A DNA stretch of 64,000 nt from Psychrobacillus vulpis (GCF_006861825.1 NZ_VDGI01000010.1:1-64000), one strand, 5' to 3'; counted from the first letter of the stretch, positions 45,295 through 54,510 are shown. Notes: generated from the letters alone by a model not told the origin. Numbers and translations are program-made.

Positions 45295-45582
45295 ATGATG
45301 ACAGAAATAATCCTTTTCTTTATATTTATCATGTCTTTTATTGCTTTTGTAGTAATGGGCTATGATAAATCACAAGCTAAAAAACATGGAAAGAGAGTTC
45401 GAGAGAGAACCTTGTGGATGCTAGCCATATTTGGTGGTGGTATTGGTGCTTATGTAGGAATGCAAATGTTTCGGCATAAAACAAAGCATACAAATTTTCG
45501 TGTTGGGTTCCTAATGCTATTAGTTTTATATGCTTTTTTAATATTTTGGATAGTAAAAACCAACAACTCTTTTATCATATGA
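45295..45582 (+). CDS. ysdA: DUF1294 membrane protein YsdA
   Basis: 94 or 95 residues: ATG 45295 is four bases and ATG 45298 seven bases after AGGAG, so the second may be used. Two to three spans (2-20, about 42-58, 72-90) and the DUF1294 pattern GYDKSQAKKHGKRVRERTLW plus GGGIGAYVGMQMFRHKT. Function unknown. Same position as B. subtilis ysdA. Confidence 0.85.
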   Translation: MMTEIILFFIFIMSFIAFVVMGYDKSQAKKHGKRVRERTLWMLAIFGGGIGAYVGMQMFRHKTKHTNFRVGFLMLLVLYAFLIFWIVKTNNSFII

Positions 45583-45599
45583 GCTGTTGGTTTTTATCA

Positions 45600-45983
45600 T
45601 TATTCATCTTTCATTAATTGCTCTATTGGACTCTTCCAGTTGATTTTGGCTGATGGGTAATTCATTTTAATTTCGTTTTGTAGAAAACGGAAATCACCTT
45701 TTGTAAAGCCTTGCAGCTTTGAAGAATCCTTTGTCCACACGAAAATAGACACTACTTCAAATGCTTGATCTGTAGTACCTAAATATTTTTCTCCTTCAAA
45801 TAGGGCACCTTTATACGTAATGAAAAAGTTTTTTCGGACATTTTTTATATCATCATAAAAATAATACTGTTCTTTTTCGTATGCCTCGTCCAGTTTTCGC
45901 TTAGGATCAAATAAATAACGAAGAATTTTATAAAAAGCATATATTATAATGACAATTATTAGCAATCGAAGTAAATGGATCAT
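45600..45983 (-). CDS. ysdB: YsdB-like membrane-anchored protein
   Basis: 127 residues from ATG 45983, which has AAGGAGGA upstream; the open frame beyond it has no site. One N-terminal span (3-24), then a charged cytosolic or external domain with FFITYKGALFEGEKYLG and a Trp-Pro-rich end. Position between ysdA and ysdC and length agree with B. subtilis YsdB, a member of the sigma-W regulon. It lies on the strand opposite to its neighbours. Confidence 0.72.
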   Translation of the reverse strand: MIHLLRLLIIVIIIYAFYKILRYLFDPKRKLDEAYEKEQYYFYDDIKNVRKNFFITYKGALFEGEKYLGTTDQAFEVVSIFVWTKDSSKLQGFTKGDFRFLQNEIKMNYPSAKINWKSPIEQLMKDE

Positions 45984-46076
45984 AACAAATGTCCTCCTTG
46001 TAAAATACATAGTAACTGCTATACGATAGAGAAGGTAGTTTGGTTTCAAAATAAATTAAAATTTTTGGAGGAAATA

Positions 46077-46562
46077 ATGAATTTAGAAAAACTTTTTACG
46101 ATGCAGCAGGCATTAGACGAATATATTCAATCAAATAAACAGGTGAAGGAAGATGTATTTTCGAAAAAAGGGCTGGCTTTACTTGTAGAATTAGCAGAAC
46201 TAGCCAATGAAACAAGATGTTTTAAATTTTGGAGTGAGAAAGGCCCATCAGGGCAATATGTAATACTTGAGGAGTATGTGGACTCGATCCATTTCTTACT
46301 TTCACTTGGAATTGAGAAAGGATTTACTGATCTAGAAAGTTGGCCTATCGAAAATATAGAGGCTGAGTTAACGGATCTTTTTCTTTTAACAAATGAAGCA
46401 ATAATATCATTTTTGAAATCTCCAACTAGAAATAATTATGAAAAAATGTGGGTGCTGTATGGAGCAATCGCTAAGAACTTGGGCTTTAGCGGTGAAGAGG
46501 TGTTACAGGCATACATACAAAAAAATGAAACAAATTATGAACGCCAGAAAAGTGGTTATTAA
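46077..46562 (+). CDS. Dimeric all-alpha dUTP diphosphatase
   Basis: 161 residues from ATG 46077 with TTGGAGGAA upstream. It belongs to the MazG-like all-alpha NTP pyrophosphatases: E38, E41, then NETRCFKFW and EEYVDSIHFLLSLG (with D69) form the metal and substrate site of the dimeric dUTPase family. It would hydrolyse dUTP to dUMP, limiting uracil in DNA. It is unrelated to trimeric Dut and resembles phage and Bacillales enzymes. Confidence 0.85.
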   Translation: MNLEKLFTMQQALDEYIQSNKQVKEDVFSKKGLALLVELAELANETRCFKFWSEKGPSGQYVILEEYVDSIHFLLSLGIEKGFTDLESWPIENIEAELTDLFLLTNEAIISFLKSPTRNNYEKMWVLYGAIAKNLGFSGEEVLQAYIQKNETNYERQKSGY

Positions 46563-46639
46563 ATAATTTCTATGAAACCAAATCAAACGCAAACCGTAAA
46601 AATTACTAGAATTATAAGTATTTTTTGGAGGTGTTGCCA

Positions 46640-48547
46640 ATGAAAAAGATGGTTGCCATAATTGTATTATTACTTATGACTTTTTCCTTTAGTGGGATTG
46701 CAGAGGCAAAGTCCTATTCAATCGATTCGGTACATATTAAATCATGGATTCAACCAAATGGAGATCTTTTAGTTAATGAAGTATTTACTTATAATTTTGA
46801 CGGGGAATTTAATAATCTCAGCCGATCCTTCCCTAAAATACACGATAATAATGTAATAAACTTCTATGCTTATGAACTATCTCAATTAAAACCAGAGCCT
46901 GGTTTTATAGATGATGCTACGCTCAAACAATTAAAAGTATCTAAAGAGAATGGAGTTTTTCGAACTAAAATAAATAAAGAGAATCAACAAGTTTCATTTT
47001 TATATGTATATACATTAAAAAATAGTATAAAAGCATATGATTCTTATAGTGAATTGAAAGTAACCTATTTTGAGAATGTGGATGCACATGATCAGAACAT
47101 TAATAATGTGATAATTGATTTTATTCTTCCAAGCACAACGGATCCAACTAATTTTGATGGTGTGCTATTTGATAGAAATGCAATGAAAACTGAAAGGTCA
47201 CAGTACGGAATTAGATTTAAGACACCAATTTCGGAAGCATACACCGAAACAAAGACAAGCTTTTTCTTTCCATCTTCCATGATGACTAATATGAAAAGAA
47301 CGATTGCTCCAATTCCTTTACAACAAGCATTAGAAAATGAAAAGCAAAAACAGAAAGAAATGGAAAAGCGTATTTCTTATTTAGATAAGCTTCTTGTAAT
47401 TATCCCAAAAGTTACGCAAGGTATACTTATAGTCGTCATTATTCTTTTTTTATTACCACAAAGGCATTTTTGGAGAAAAGGTTCAAAAGAGGATGTAATG
47501 AATACAGATATTTTATATTTATACTTTGTTGATCGAGCTGGTAAGCCAAATACTAAAACATTTTTGGCGGGGTTATTTTCGATGGTAGAAAAAGGGGCTG
47601 CGACTGTAAGGAAGACAAAAGCAGCACTGCGTTTCAAAGAAGATTCTCATGCACCAAAGGAAACACTGGATTTTCGATTGGTTAAAGGAGCATTAGCAAC
47701 TTCTGATTTTGAGAAACAGATGATTGATTGGCTTTTTACAACAAGGAGTAACTCCAGAAAATGGGCATTTCATTTACATGACGCTGCTGGTGCTGCTAGA
47801 AATAGCAAGACGTCCAGTTATTTTCATGGAAGAGTAAAAGACTTTAAAAAGAAGCAGATGAAATGGCATCGGTTAGTAGAAAGAGATTTAGAGGAAGCGG
47901 GAACTTTTAATCGTATGCTTCCCTTCATAATACTAAGCCTGGCAACAATCATATTATCTACAATGACAGCTTTTTCCTATTATGCAGACTTACAAAGCGG
48001 TTGGGGAATTGGATTTGTATTAGGTCTAACATTATTGTTTCTACTAGTATTATGGGTAAAAAAACGTCCAAATATATTTTTTAGTATATATATTATTATT
48101 ATGTACTTTGCAACAACTCCTCTAGTTAATAATAAATTAGTCGATATTTTAGTGAATTTGTTATTCATGGTCACGGTTTTATATATAGTACTTCCAAGAA
48201 ACATATTATCCATGAATGCAGTTCGTGCAAAGGATGCAATACGTTCATTTAGAAGTAGCGTTAAATCAGGAATACCTGTTCATTTAAGTGATAACGATCA
48301 AGAAAAATGGGTTATCAGATCGTACCTACTTGGTAGAAAAAATAAAATAAAATCTTCTGTGCAAGATGTATCGGCTCCTCTTGCTGCCTTGTTATTAACA
48401 TCAACGGATCCAATTGACTATGTCACTCAGTCATGGAAATGGACTAAAGCTGCTTCATCTGATGGAGGAGCCTCGTGGGGAGGATCTTCTAGCGGAGGAG
48501 CTGGAGGAGGTAGCGATGGTGGTGGCGGCGGAGCTGGAGCAGATTAA
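46640..48547 (+). CDS. DUF2207 membrane protein with glycine-rich tail
   Basis: 635 residues from ATG 46640 with TTTGGAGGTG upstream. Signal peptide to about A25 (AEA-K), then an extracytoplasmic DUF2207 domain (about 26-250), a span (about 258-278), a cytosolic region, and further spans at about 430-450, 455-470 and 478-520. The end is almost pure Gly/Ser (last 25 residues), like other family members such as YciQ. Function unknown. Confidence 0.82.
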   Translation: MKKMVAIIVLLLMTFSFSGIAEAKSYSIDSVHIKSWIQPNGDLLVNEVFTYNFDGEFNNLSRSFPKIHDNNVINFYAYELSQLKPEPGFIDDATLKQLKVSKENGVFRTKINKENQQVSFLYVYTLKNSIKAYDSYSELKVTYFENVDAHDQNINNVIIDFILPSTTDPTNFDGVLFDRNAMKTERSQYGIRFKTPISEAYTETKTSFFFPSSMMTNMKRTIAPIPLQQALENEKQKQKEMEKRISYLDKLLVIIPKVTQGILIVVIILFLLPQRHFWRKGSKEDVMNTDILYLYFVDRAGKPNTKTFLAGLFSMVEKGAATVRKTKAALRFKEDSHAPKETLDFRLVKGALATSDFEKQMIDWLFTTRSNSRKWAFHLHDAAGAARNSKTSSYFHGRVKDFKKKQMKWHRLVERDLEEAGTFNRMLPFIILSLATIILSTMTAFSYYADLQSGWGIGFVLGLTLLFLLVLWVKKRPNIFFSIYIIIMYFATTPLVNNKLVDILVNLLFMVTVLYIVLPRNILSMNAVRAKDAIRSFRSSVKSGIPVHLSDNDQEKWVIRSYLLGRKNKIKSSVQDVSAPLAALLLTSTDPIDYVTQSWKWTKAASSDGGASWGGSSSGGAGGGSDGGGGGAGAD

Positions 48548-48559
48548 CCTGTTGAAATT

Positions 48560-48588
48560 TTGAAAATACAAACGTTTTAGAATATAAT
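48560..48588 (+). promoter_or_regulatory. ysdC promoter
   Basis: TTGAAA (48560-48565), 17 bases, TATAAT (48583-48588), about 30 bases before the start codon. Confidence 0.65.
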
Positions 48589-48619
48589 GGATAAGAATAA
48601 TATTTAGGAGGTCGAAATA

Positions 48620-49708
48620 ATGACGAAGCTAGATGAAACATTAACTATGTTAAAAGATTTAACGGATGCAAAAGCAATTCCGGGAAATGAACGCGAAGCA
48701 CGAGAGGTTATGGAAAGATACATAGCACCTCATGCGGATAAAATCGAATATGATAATCTAGGAAGTTTAATCGCTGAAAAAGTCGGCGATGCAAATGGTC
48801 CTAAAATTATGGTTGCAGGACATTTAGATGAAGTTGGATTTATGATTTCTAAAATCGATGATAAAGGTTTCTTAAGTTTTCAAACAGTAGGTGGCTGGTG
48901 GTCACAAGTAATGCTCGCTCAACGTGTAACAATTGTGACTCGTAAAAGGGGAACAGTTACTGGTGTCATTGGTTCGAAACCTCCACATATATTAACTCCT
49001 GAAGCACGTAATAAAGCAGTAGATGTAAAAGATATGTTTATCGATATTGGTGCTTCTTCCAAAGAAGAAGCGATAGAGTGGGGAGTATTACCTGGAGATA
49101 TGGTTGTTCCTTATTTCGAATTCTCAGTAATGAACAATGAAAAATTACTTTTAGCAAAAGCATGGGATAATCGAATTGGTTGTGCAGTTGCGATTGACGT
49201 ATTAAAAGGATTGAAAGATGAAAATCATCCGAATATTGTATACGGTGTAGGAAATGTACAAGAAGAAGTTGGTCTTCGAGGTGCTAAGACTTCTACTGTA
49301 AAAGTTAAACCAGATGTTGGCTTTGCAGTTGATGTTGGAATTGCAGGAGATACACCTGGGATTACAGCAAAAGAATCGACTAGTAAGATGGGAGCAGGTC
49401 CGCAAATCATTTTATTTGACGCATCAATGGTGTCACATAAAGGATTACGTAACCTTGTAGTAGACACTGCTGAAGAAAATAATATTCCTTACCAATTTGA
49501 AATGATTCCTGGCGGTGGTACAGACGCAGGGGCTATGCATATTACATTAGATGGAGTACCTGCACTATCAATCGGAATTGCAACCCGTTATATTCATTCA
49601 CATGCAGGTATTCTACATCGTGATGATTATGAAAATACAGTAAAACTAATAATAGAAGTAATAAAAAAATTAGATCAAGATACAGTAAACAAAATTAAAT
49701 TCGAATAA
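48620..49708 (+). CDS. ysdC: M42 family metallo-aminopeptidase YsdC
   Basis: 362 residues. M42 glutamyl/deblocking aminopeptidase fold. Zinc ligands visible: H68 and D70 in AGHLDEVG, the D of AWDNRIG, the E pair in QEEVGLRG, the D in VDVG and the H in YIHSHAG. These enzymes form dodecameric shells. AGGAGG precedes the ATG. Terminator at 49716-49757. Confidence 0.93.
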   Translation: MTKLDETLTMLKDLTDAKAIPGNEREAREVMERYIAPHADKIEYDNLGSLIAEKVGDANGPKIMVAGHLDEVGFMISKIDDKGFLSFQTVGGWWSQVMLAQRVTIVTRKRGTVTGVIGSKPPHILTPEARNKAVDVKDMFIDIGASSKEEAIEWGVLPGDMVVPYFEFSVMNNEKLLLAKAWDNRIGCAVAIDVLKGLKDENHPNIVYGVGNVQEEVGLRGAKTSTVKVKPDVGFAVDVGIAGDTPGITAKESTSKMGAGPQIILFDASMVSHKGLRNLVVDTAEENNIPYQFEMIPGGGTDAGAMHITLDGVPALSIGIATRYIHSHAGILHRDDYENTVKLIIEVIKKLDQDTVNKIKFE

Positions 49709-49715
49709 TAATGGA

Positions 49716-49757
49716 CGTCTAGAAGGGTTTTAATACTTACACTTCTAGACGTTTTTA
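49716..49757 (+). terminator. Terminator of ysdC
   Basis: CGTCTAGAAG pairs with CTTCTAGACG around a 16-base loop, followed by TTTTT. Confidence 0.88.
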
Positions 49758-49767
49758 TTATAATAAA

Positions 49768-49813
49768 AATGTATAAAAATTCAATTGACTTTATGTTTAT
49801 TCATAATTATAAT
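49768..49813 (+). promoter_or_regulatory. argF promoter with ARG box
   Basis: TTGACT (49785-49790), 17 bases, TATAAT (49808-49813). AATGTATAAAAATTCAAT at 49768-49785 matches 15 of 18 positions of the B. subtilis ARG box as I remember it (CATGAATAAAAATTCAAG) and abuts the -35 box. A second, inverted partial box (ATGAATAAA on the minus strand) lies in the spacer. Arginine repression by AhrC/ArgR is likely. Confidence 0.65.
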
Positions 49814-49852
49814 AGGTGATACATAAATATACGTTAAAAGGAGTTTTTATAA

Positions 49853-50818
49853 ATGAAATTACTTGAGTGGGTATACTTAAAAGTTGTCGATAGTTTAAAG
49901 GGTAAAGATCTACTAACACTTTTAGATTACTCAAAAGAGGAAGTGAGTGAGTTAATCCAACTGGCAGACGATTTGAAAAAATTGACGAAGGCAGGTAAGT
50001 GTCCCCCTTTATTAGAGGGTAAAACATTAGGAATGATTTTTGAAAAACATTCCACACGTACTAGAATTTCATTTGAAGTTGGCATGAAGCAATTAGGTGG
50101 GAACGGAATGTTTATGCATGCACGTGATCTTCAAATTGGCCGAGGTGAATCTGTACATGATACAGGGCATGTATTATCCGGTTATTTAGATGGAATTATG
50201 ATTCGTGCGAATTCACATGAAATGGTGAAAGAACTTGCTGAACACGCAAGCATTCCTGTTATTAACGGATTAACCGATATGTATCACCCTTGCCAAGCGT
50301 TAGCTGATATTTTAACGATTTATGAAGTGAAAGGGAATATGAAGGGATTAAAGATTGCCTATATTGGAGATGGAAATAATGTTGCCCATTCTTTAGTAAT
50401 TGCGGCTGCATACATGGGGATGCATATTGCTGTTGCAACACCAATTGGATACGAACCAAATGATGAAATTATCCAAAAAGCCACTGCGATCGCACTAGAA
50501 AACGGCGGCTCTCTATATGTTTCAAATGATCCATTAGAAGCAGCTGTAAATGCAGATGTTATTTACACAGATGTTTGGACCTCAATGGGGCAAGAAGAGG
50601 AAGCAGCTAAACGACTTGCAGACTTCAAAAACTTTCAAATTAATGATGAGCTTGTAGCAAATGCAAAATCAGACTATATGTTTTTACATTGCTTACCTGC
50701 ACATCGAGAGGAAGAGGTTTCAACTTCTGTGATCGACGGACCAAACTCTTATATTTTTCAACAAGCTGAAAACCGCTTGCACGCTCAGAAAGCAGTGCTT
50801 GCATCAGTAATGGCATAG
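49853..50818 (+). CDS. argF: Ornithine carbamoyltransferase
   Basis: 321 residues. STRTR (67-71) binds carbamoyl phosphate, [11 protein letters not shown] and the HCLPAH motif bind ornithine; the product is citrulline. AAAAGGAG precedes the ATG. No other arg gene is in the window, and it has its own promoter, ARG box and terminator, so it is a stand-alone biosynthetic gene. Presence of an arginine deiminase system elsewhere, which would suggest a catabolic role, cannot be excluded. Confidence 0.93.
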   Translation: MKLLEWVYLKVVDSLKGKDLLTLLDYSKEEVSELIQLADDLKKLTKAGKCPPLLEGKTLGMIFEKHSTRTRISFEVGMKQLGGNGMFMHARDLQIGRGESVHDTGHVLSGYLDGIMIRANSHEMVKELAEHASIPVINGLTDMYHPCQALADILTIYEVKGNMKGLKIAYIGDGNNVAHSLVIAAAYMGMHIAVATPIGYEPNDEIIQKATAIALENGGSLYVSNDPLEAAVNADVIYTDVWTSMGQEEEAAKRLADFKNFQINDELVANAKSDYMFLHCLPAHREEEVSTSVIDGPNSYIFQQAENRLHAQKAVLASVMA

Positions 50819-50923
50819 ATAGTAAATGAAACACCGGGATGAACTGGCAGGGTTTGCCACCATACCGTAAATAGTCTAACGCGATGTCGATCGTCAAGAT
50901 GGATGGCTTCATCGCTACATAGG

Positions 50924-50960
50924 AAGAGTGATTCGGGAGACGCTGAATCACTCTTTATTA
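50924..50960 (+). terminator. Terminator of argF
   Basis: AAGAGTGATTC pairs with GAATCACTCTT around a ten-base loop, followed by TATTATATTTT. Confidence 0.82.
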
Positions 50961-51280
50961 TATTTTAGGAAATTATAAAATTCTGTACATAAGTTATATT
51001 CCTACAAGCGCTTCTTCGTCCAGACTCCAGCGCCTAGTCCTCGAGGTCAAATGTAAATAGCTGCAGTGACTTGAGTTACTTTGCCCCTCGCATCTTTTCG
51101 GAAATCATGTGACAGTCGTATGACCTTCGCCCTCCTACAAGTTCAAACTGTTAAAGCTTTGGGGAATGAAGGAATTGATACTGTCTTATTCTAATACTCC
51201 AGAAATCACATCTTCCAAAAGGTAATGTACTTAAAATAAACAGGGAATATAACTCGTATTAAAATATCAAATAAAAGTTA
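50961..51280. repeat. Gene-free stretch with a decayed dispersed repeat
   Basis: About 51003-51150 includes CTACAAGCGCTTCTTCGTCC, then CTCCAGCGCCTAGTCCTCGAG and TTGCCCCTCG, a combination I recognise from dispersed repeats in Bacillus and Lysinibacillus intergenic regions. Its left part matches about 22135-22160. No gene is seen. Confidence 0.45.
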
Positions 51281-51287
51281 AGTTGAA

Positions 51288-51357
51288 TTAACATAATGTT
51301 AATAATAGTTGACTTTATGTTAACAATACATTACATTATGAATATAATAGTTAACAT
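51288..51357 (+). promoter_or_regulatory. Promoter with ATGTTAAC operator sites
   Basis: TTAACA (51320-51325), 17 bases, TATAAT (51343-51348). A perfect palindrome TTAACATAATGTTAA lies upstream (51288-51302), ATGTTAAC covers the -35 box (51318-51325) and GTTAACAT sits at the start of transcription (51350-51357). The placement suggests autoregulation by the XRE protein that follows. Confidence 0.6.
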
Positions 51358-51377
51358 CTCGGAAGAAGGTTTTTTAA

Positions 51378-51587
51378 GTGCTCAAAAATCGTGTAAAAGA
51401 ATTGCGTGCAAGATTTAGTTACACACAAGGTGAACTAGGGGAAAAAGCTGGGGTGACAAGACAAACGATTGGATTTATTGAGAAAGGTGATTTTTCACCA
51501 TCCATTACGCTCTCTTTAAAACTTGCTCATATTCTAGAGTGTAAAGTGGATGAACTATTTTGGTTAGAAGGAGAGGAATGGAAATGA
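51378..51587 (+). CDS. XRE-family transcriptional regulator (YozG-like)
   Basis: 69 residues, essentially only a Cro/CI helix-turn-helix (YTQGELGEKAGVTRQTIGFIE). GTG start with AGAAGG upstream. ATGA overlap with the next membrane protein gene shows a two-gene unit of the common small XRE regulator plus membrane protein type. Target probably includes the four half sites in its own promoter. Confidence 0.82.
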   Translation: MLKNRVKELRARFSYTQGELGEKAGVTRQTIGFIEKGDFSPSITLSLKLAHILECKVDELFWLEGEEWK

Positions 51588-52084
51588 AAAAAGATTTTCG
51601 GGTTCAGTACCCACTATGGCAAATTGGTTTTATGTTAATTTTTATGTTATTTGCTCTTGTATTAACTGGAGCAGTAACTAATTTTGTTAATGATGCAACT
51701 TCATTTTCTTATTCAGTTGAACTAGGAGCATTAGAAGGATTAATAATGTTATTAATCATACCACTATACTTAATTTTACTTATTGCATTTACCAGTAAGT
51801 TATCTAAATTCAACAAAGAACATCCGACAAGTAAATTAACAATTTGGAGAAATAGACCTTTAGAGTATGTAGAAGATGATGAAGCTTGGCAGATGATAAC
51901 TAGAAACGCAACGCAAAAGGTATACACTTTCTTTTCATGGTCATTGCCATTATCAGCAGTTTTCCATTTATTTGTTCCGAGTTCAAGCTTACTAATCATT
52001 ATAAATATCGGAATTCTTTCTTTATTTCAATATCTCATTTATTATTTCCATGTACGAAAACATGTAAAAAGCGAAGATGAATAA
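51584..52084 (+). CDS. Four-span membrane protein coupled to an XRE regulator
   Basis: 166 residues from ATG 51584 with GAAGGAGAGG upstream. Hydrophobic segments at about 13-33, 47-70, 115-132 and 134-152 suggest four spans with a charged central loop. I do not recognise a characterised family. The overlap with the XRE gene suggests the two work together, perhaps with the membrane protein sensing a signal or antagonising the regulator. Confidence 0.7.
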   Translation: MKKDFRVQYPLWQIGFMLIFMLFALVLTGAVTNFVNDATSFSYSVELGALEGLIMLLIIPLYLILLIAFTSKLSKFNKEHPTSKLTIWRNRPLEYVEDDEAWQMITRNATQKVYTFFSWSLPLSAVFHLFVPSSSLLIIINIGILSLFQYLIYYFHVRKHVKSEDE

Positions 52085-52087
52085 AAA

Positions 52088-52127
52088 ACAATCCGTGAAG
52101 AGCTACTCTTCTTCACGGATTGTTTTT
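52088..52127. terminator. Bidirectional terminator between the membrane protein gene and sspI
   Basis: AACAATCCGTGAAGA pairs with TCTTCACGGATTGTT; A-run on the left and T-run on the right serve both convergent genes. Confidence 0.92.
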
Positions 52128-52332
52128 ATTTGAATGCAGTTGCAAGTTCGTTTAATACAGAATCTCGTTTTGTATCATCCGCCATCTTCCACCATTTTTC
52201 AAAGAATACGCCAAGACCAGGAAGTAAATGTTCTTCGCCTCTTTTAATCGCATCTTCTACTACTTCGCGAATATCGGTTGCTGAATTACCTTTCATATTC
52301 GCCGAAATTGCTTCCCGAATTTGAAAATCCAT
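52126..52332 (-). CDS. sspI: Small acid-soluble spore protein I
   Basis: 68 residues, MDFQIREAISANMKGNSATD at the start and a conserved LPGLGVFFEKWWK, which is the SspI family. It is made in the forespore and packed into spores. GAGGAGTGA precedes the ATG. Its presence shows the organism forms endospores or descends from one that did. Confidence 0.95.
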   Translation of the reverse strand: MDFQIREAISANMKGNSATDIREVVEDAIKRGEEHLLPGLGVFFEKWWKMADDTKRDSVLNELATAFK

Positions 52333-52514
52333 TTTTCATCACTCCTCGCAATTATCTTCCCCAAACTCTCGCAAGCTATACATGAATTTGTTACACTTAT
52401 TTAAGATTAGAGAAAGTTGCCGTATAGTCATTGTACTAGCAACTGAAGACTAGACAGATACTAAGGAGAAAGTTATACTTTGTTATCTTTAATAAAAAAG
52501 GCGGTTACTTATAT

Positions 52515-53276
52515 ATGAAACGAATTGAATCCCCACAAAATTCACTAGTAAAGCATTGGAAAAAGCTATTAAGTGTTCGAAAAGAACGAGATAAAACAGG
52601 CGAATTTATTATAGAAGGTTATCATTTGGTAGAAGAAGCAATTCAGAAAAAAGAAAACGTATTAACGATCATGATAAGTGATAATTGTAATATTCCATTG
52701 AGTTGGGATGTAGAAAATTTAGAAGTAGTAGAAATAAATGAAGTGATAAAAAACGAACTTGCTGAAACAGAGCATACACAAGGAATATTTGCACATTGTA
52801 AACAAAAAACTGTGGAAGGACAAGAACAGTTGGACTGGAATCGTCTCCTATTAATAGACGCTGTTCAAGACCCTGGTAATATTGGGACGATGATTCGTAC
52901 TGCAGATGCAGCGGGAATAGATGCAGTTATTCTTGGAAAAGGGTCTGCAGACGCATACAATCCTAAAACACTACGTTCTGCACAAGGATCACATTTCCAT
53001 ATTCCCGTTGTAAAAGGTGACTTACATGAATGGGTGGAGCAGTTAAAAAATCGAAATGTAACTGTTTATGGTACTGCTTTAGAAAATTCTACACCATTTA
53101 ATGAAGTAGTGAAAAGTAATACGTTCGCTCTAATCGTTGGAAATGAAGGTAGTGGTATTGACAAAGAGCTACTTCAACAAACTGATCAAAATATTATAGT
53201 GCCACTTTTAGGACAAGCCGAATCATTAAATGTAGCAGTTGCAACAGGAATACTATTGTACGGATTGTCATTATAA
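52515..53276 (+). CDS. ysgA: TrmH/SpoU family RNA 2'-O-methyltransferase (YsgA)
   Basis: 253 residues: N-terminal L30e-like substrate domain (about 1-95), then the SPOUT methyltransferase with DAVQDPGNIGTMIRTADAAG (motif 1), ALIVGNEGSGI (motif 2) and VPLLGQAESLNVAVATGILLY (motif 3). Predicted to methylate 23S rRNA or tRNA ribose. It lies between sspI and pheS as in B. subtilis, but a 1.5-kb repeat-rich insert now separates it from pheS. Confidence 0.9.
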   Translation: MKRIESPQNSLVKHWKKLLSVRKERDKTGEFIIEGYHLVEEAIQKKENVLTIMISDNCNIPLSWDVENLEVVEINEVIKNELAETEHTQGIFAHCKQKTVEGQEQLDWNRLLLIDAVQDPGNIGTMIRTADAAGIDAVILGKGSADAYNPKTLRSAQGSHFHIPVVKGDLHEWVEQLKNRNVTVYGTALENSTPFNEVVKSNTFALIVGNEGSGIDKELLQQTDQNIIVPLLGQAESLNVAVATGILLYGLSL

Positions 53277-53343
53277 CGCGCAAATAAAAACAATATCGCA
53301 AGTAAGTGATGAAATGTTGTGCATTATTGAAATAATGCGTATT

Positions 53344-53815
53344 AAGGTTCTAATTAAGTTACCGATAGGATTTAGCGCTCTGGCGTTCGCTTTCCGCGGG
53401 CGCTGCCTTAGCCTCCTCGCTACGAGGGCACTGAAAAAGTGTTATTCTAATAAATTTTCTATCAAATAGTCGTTAAGAGAATTTATCGCTTTGGCATTCG
53501 CTTTCCGCGGGCGAGCGACGAGCCTCCTCCTTCGCTCTGCTTCGTGCGGGGTCTCGTCTGTCTCGCTTTCCCGCAGGAGTCTCATGCGTCGCGCTAAATT
53601 CTCTTAAATAAATACAGCAAATAAGTTCTACCAAAATACTAATTCGAGTTTTTCAGTGCCCTCCTCGCTACGCTGCGGGGTCTTCGGCTAACGCAATTCC
53701 CGCAGGAGTCTCACGCCGCCGCTTTGAATCAGATATTAAGTAGTTTTTCTATGTTTTAATTCAGTAAATTGCAATAATCAATAAGCGGTTCATTGGAAGC
53801 AACCAATTCAATTTT
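53344..53815 (+). repeat. A repeat cluster 2, unit 1, carrying B element copy 2
   Basis: Unit of 472 bp. It equals the 224-bp neighbouring unit plus exactly 248 bp, that is a 238-bp B element and a 10-bp target duplication. The A core (CGCTTTCCGCGGGCG, CTCCTCGCTACG, CTGCGGGGTCTTCGGCTAAC, TTCCCGCAGGAGTCTC) is the reverse complement of the cores at 10752-11346. Confidence 0.88.
53425..53662 (+). mobile_element. B element, copy 2: 238-bp MITE-like element with perfect target duplication
   Basis: Ends AGGGCACTGAAAAA and TTTTTCAGTGCCCT are perfect 14-bp inverted repeats. CCTCGCTACG immediately precedes (53415-53424) and follows (53663-53672) the element, and occurs once in the uninterrupted neighbours, so it is a target duplication. 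It carries no protein and must depend on a transposase elsewhere. The core is A-like and bounded by AAGAGAATTTA/TAAATTCTCTT. Confidence 0.88.
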
Positions 53816-54250
53816 AAGGTTCTAATTAAGTTGCCGATAGGATTTAGCGCTCTGGCGTTCGCTTTCCGCGGGCGTTGCCTTAGCCTCCTCGCTACGCTGC
53901 GGGGTCTTCGGCTAACGCTATTCCCGCAGGAGTCTCACGCCGCCGCTTTGAATCAGATATTAAGTAGTTTTTCTATGTTTTAATCCAGTAAATGGCAATA
54001 ATCAATAAGCGGTTCATTGGAAGCAACCAATTCAATTTTAAGGTTCTAATTAAGTTACCGATAGGATTTAGCGCTCTGGCGTTCGCTTTCCGCGGGCGTT
54101 GTCTTAGCCTCCTCGCTACGCTGCGGGGTCTTCGGCTAACGCTATTCCCGCAGGAGTCTCACGCCGCCGCGCAAAATCCGATATTATGTAGTTTTTCAAT
54201 GTGTGACTCCAGTAAATGGCAATAATCTACAAGCGAATCATTGGAAGCAA
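53816..54250 (+). repeat. A repeat cluster 2, units 2 and 3 in tandem
   Basis: Units starting at 53816 and 54040 (224-bp period) share the A core and flanks such as GGTTCTAATTAAGTTACCGA and GCGGTTCATTGGAAGCAACC. Short frames across them have no ribosome binding sites and are not genes. The flanks differ from the arms used in the 10300-11346 cluster, so the shared mobile part is the core. Confidence 0.88.
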
Positions 54251-54355
54251 CCAATTTTGATATTGTATTATGCATAATTTAGAAGATGCGTAACATTTCG
54301 AAGTATACGCGTAATACTTATTGGAAAATCTTATCAGATAAATAAAGCGGATATA

Positions 54356-54450
54356 GTTGCCGTAGCGCGTAGTGCCGCATGGCCGAAGTCATGAGACCCA
54401 CTCGTGCGCAGCACGAGTTGGCTCATGCAAGGTGCGGCTAGCGCGAAGGC
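54356..54450. repeat. GC-rich long hairpin of another repeat type
   Basis: CATGAGACCCACTCGTGC pairs with GCACGAGTTGGCTCATG around GCA (54390-54427, two mismatched positions), enclosed by a partly complementary TAGCGCG...CCGCA / TGCGGCTAGCGCG pair. No T-run follows. The remaining 54250-54510 sequence shows no gene. Confidence 0.6.
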
Positions 54451-54510
54451 TTACAAATCCTAAATGTCACTGTATAAGTAATTGTTGCACATAATATAAA
54501 AAAGTCATAC

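Noticed and set aside
53239-53469. Frame continuing from ysgA into the A repeat (and a similar one at 53992-54225)
   Set aside because: Translations of dispersed A repeats (LIKLPIGFSALAFAFRGR) recur because the DNA recurs; no start signals.
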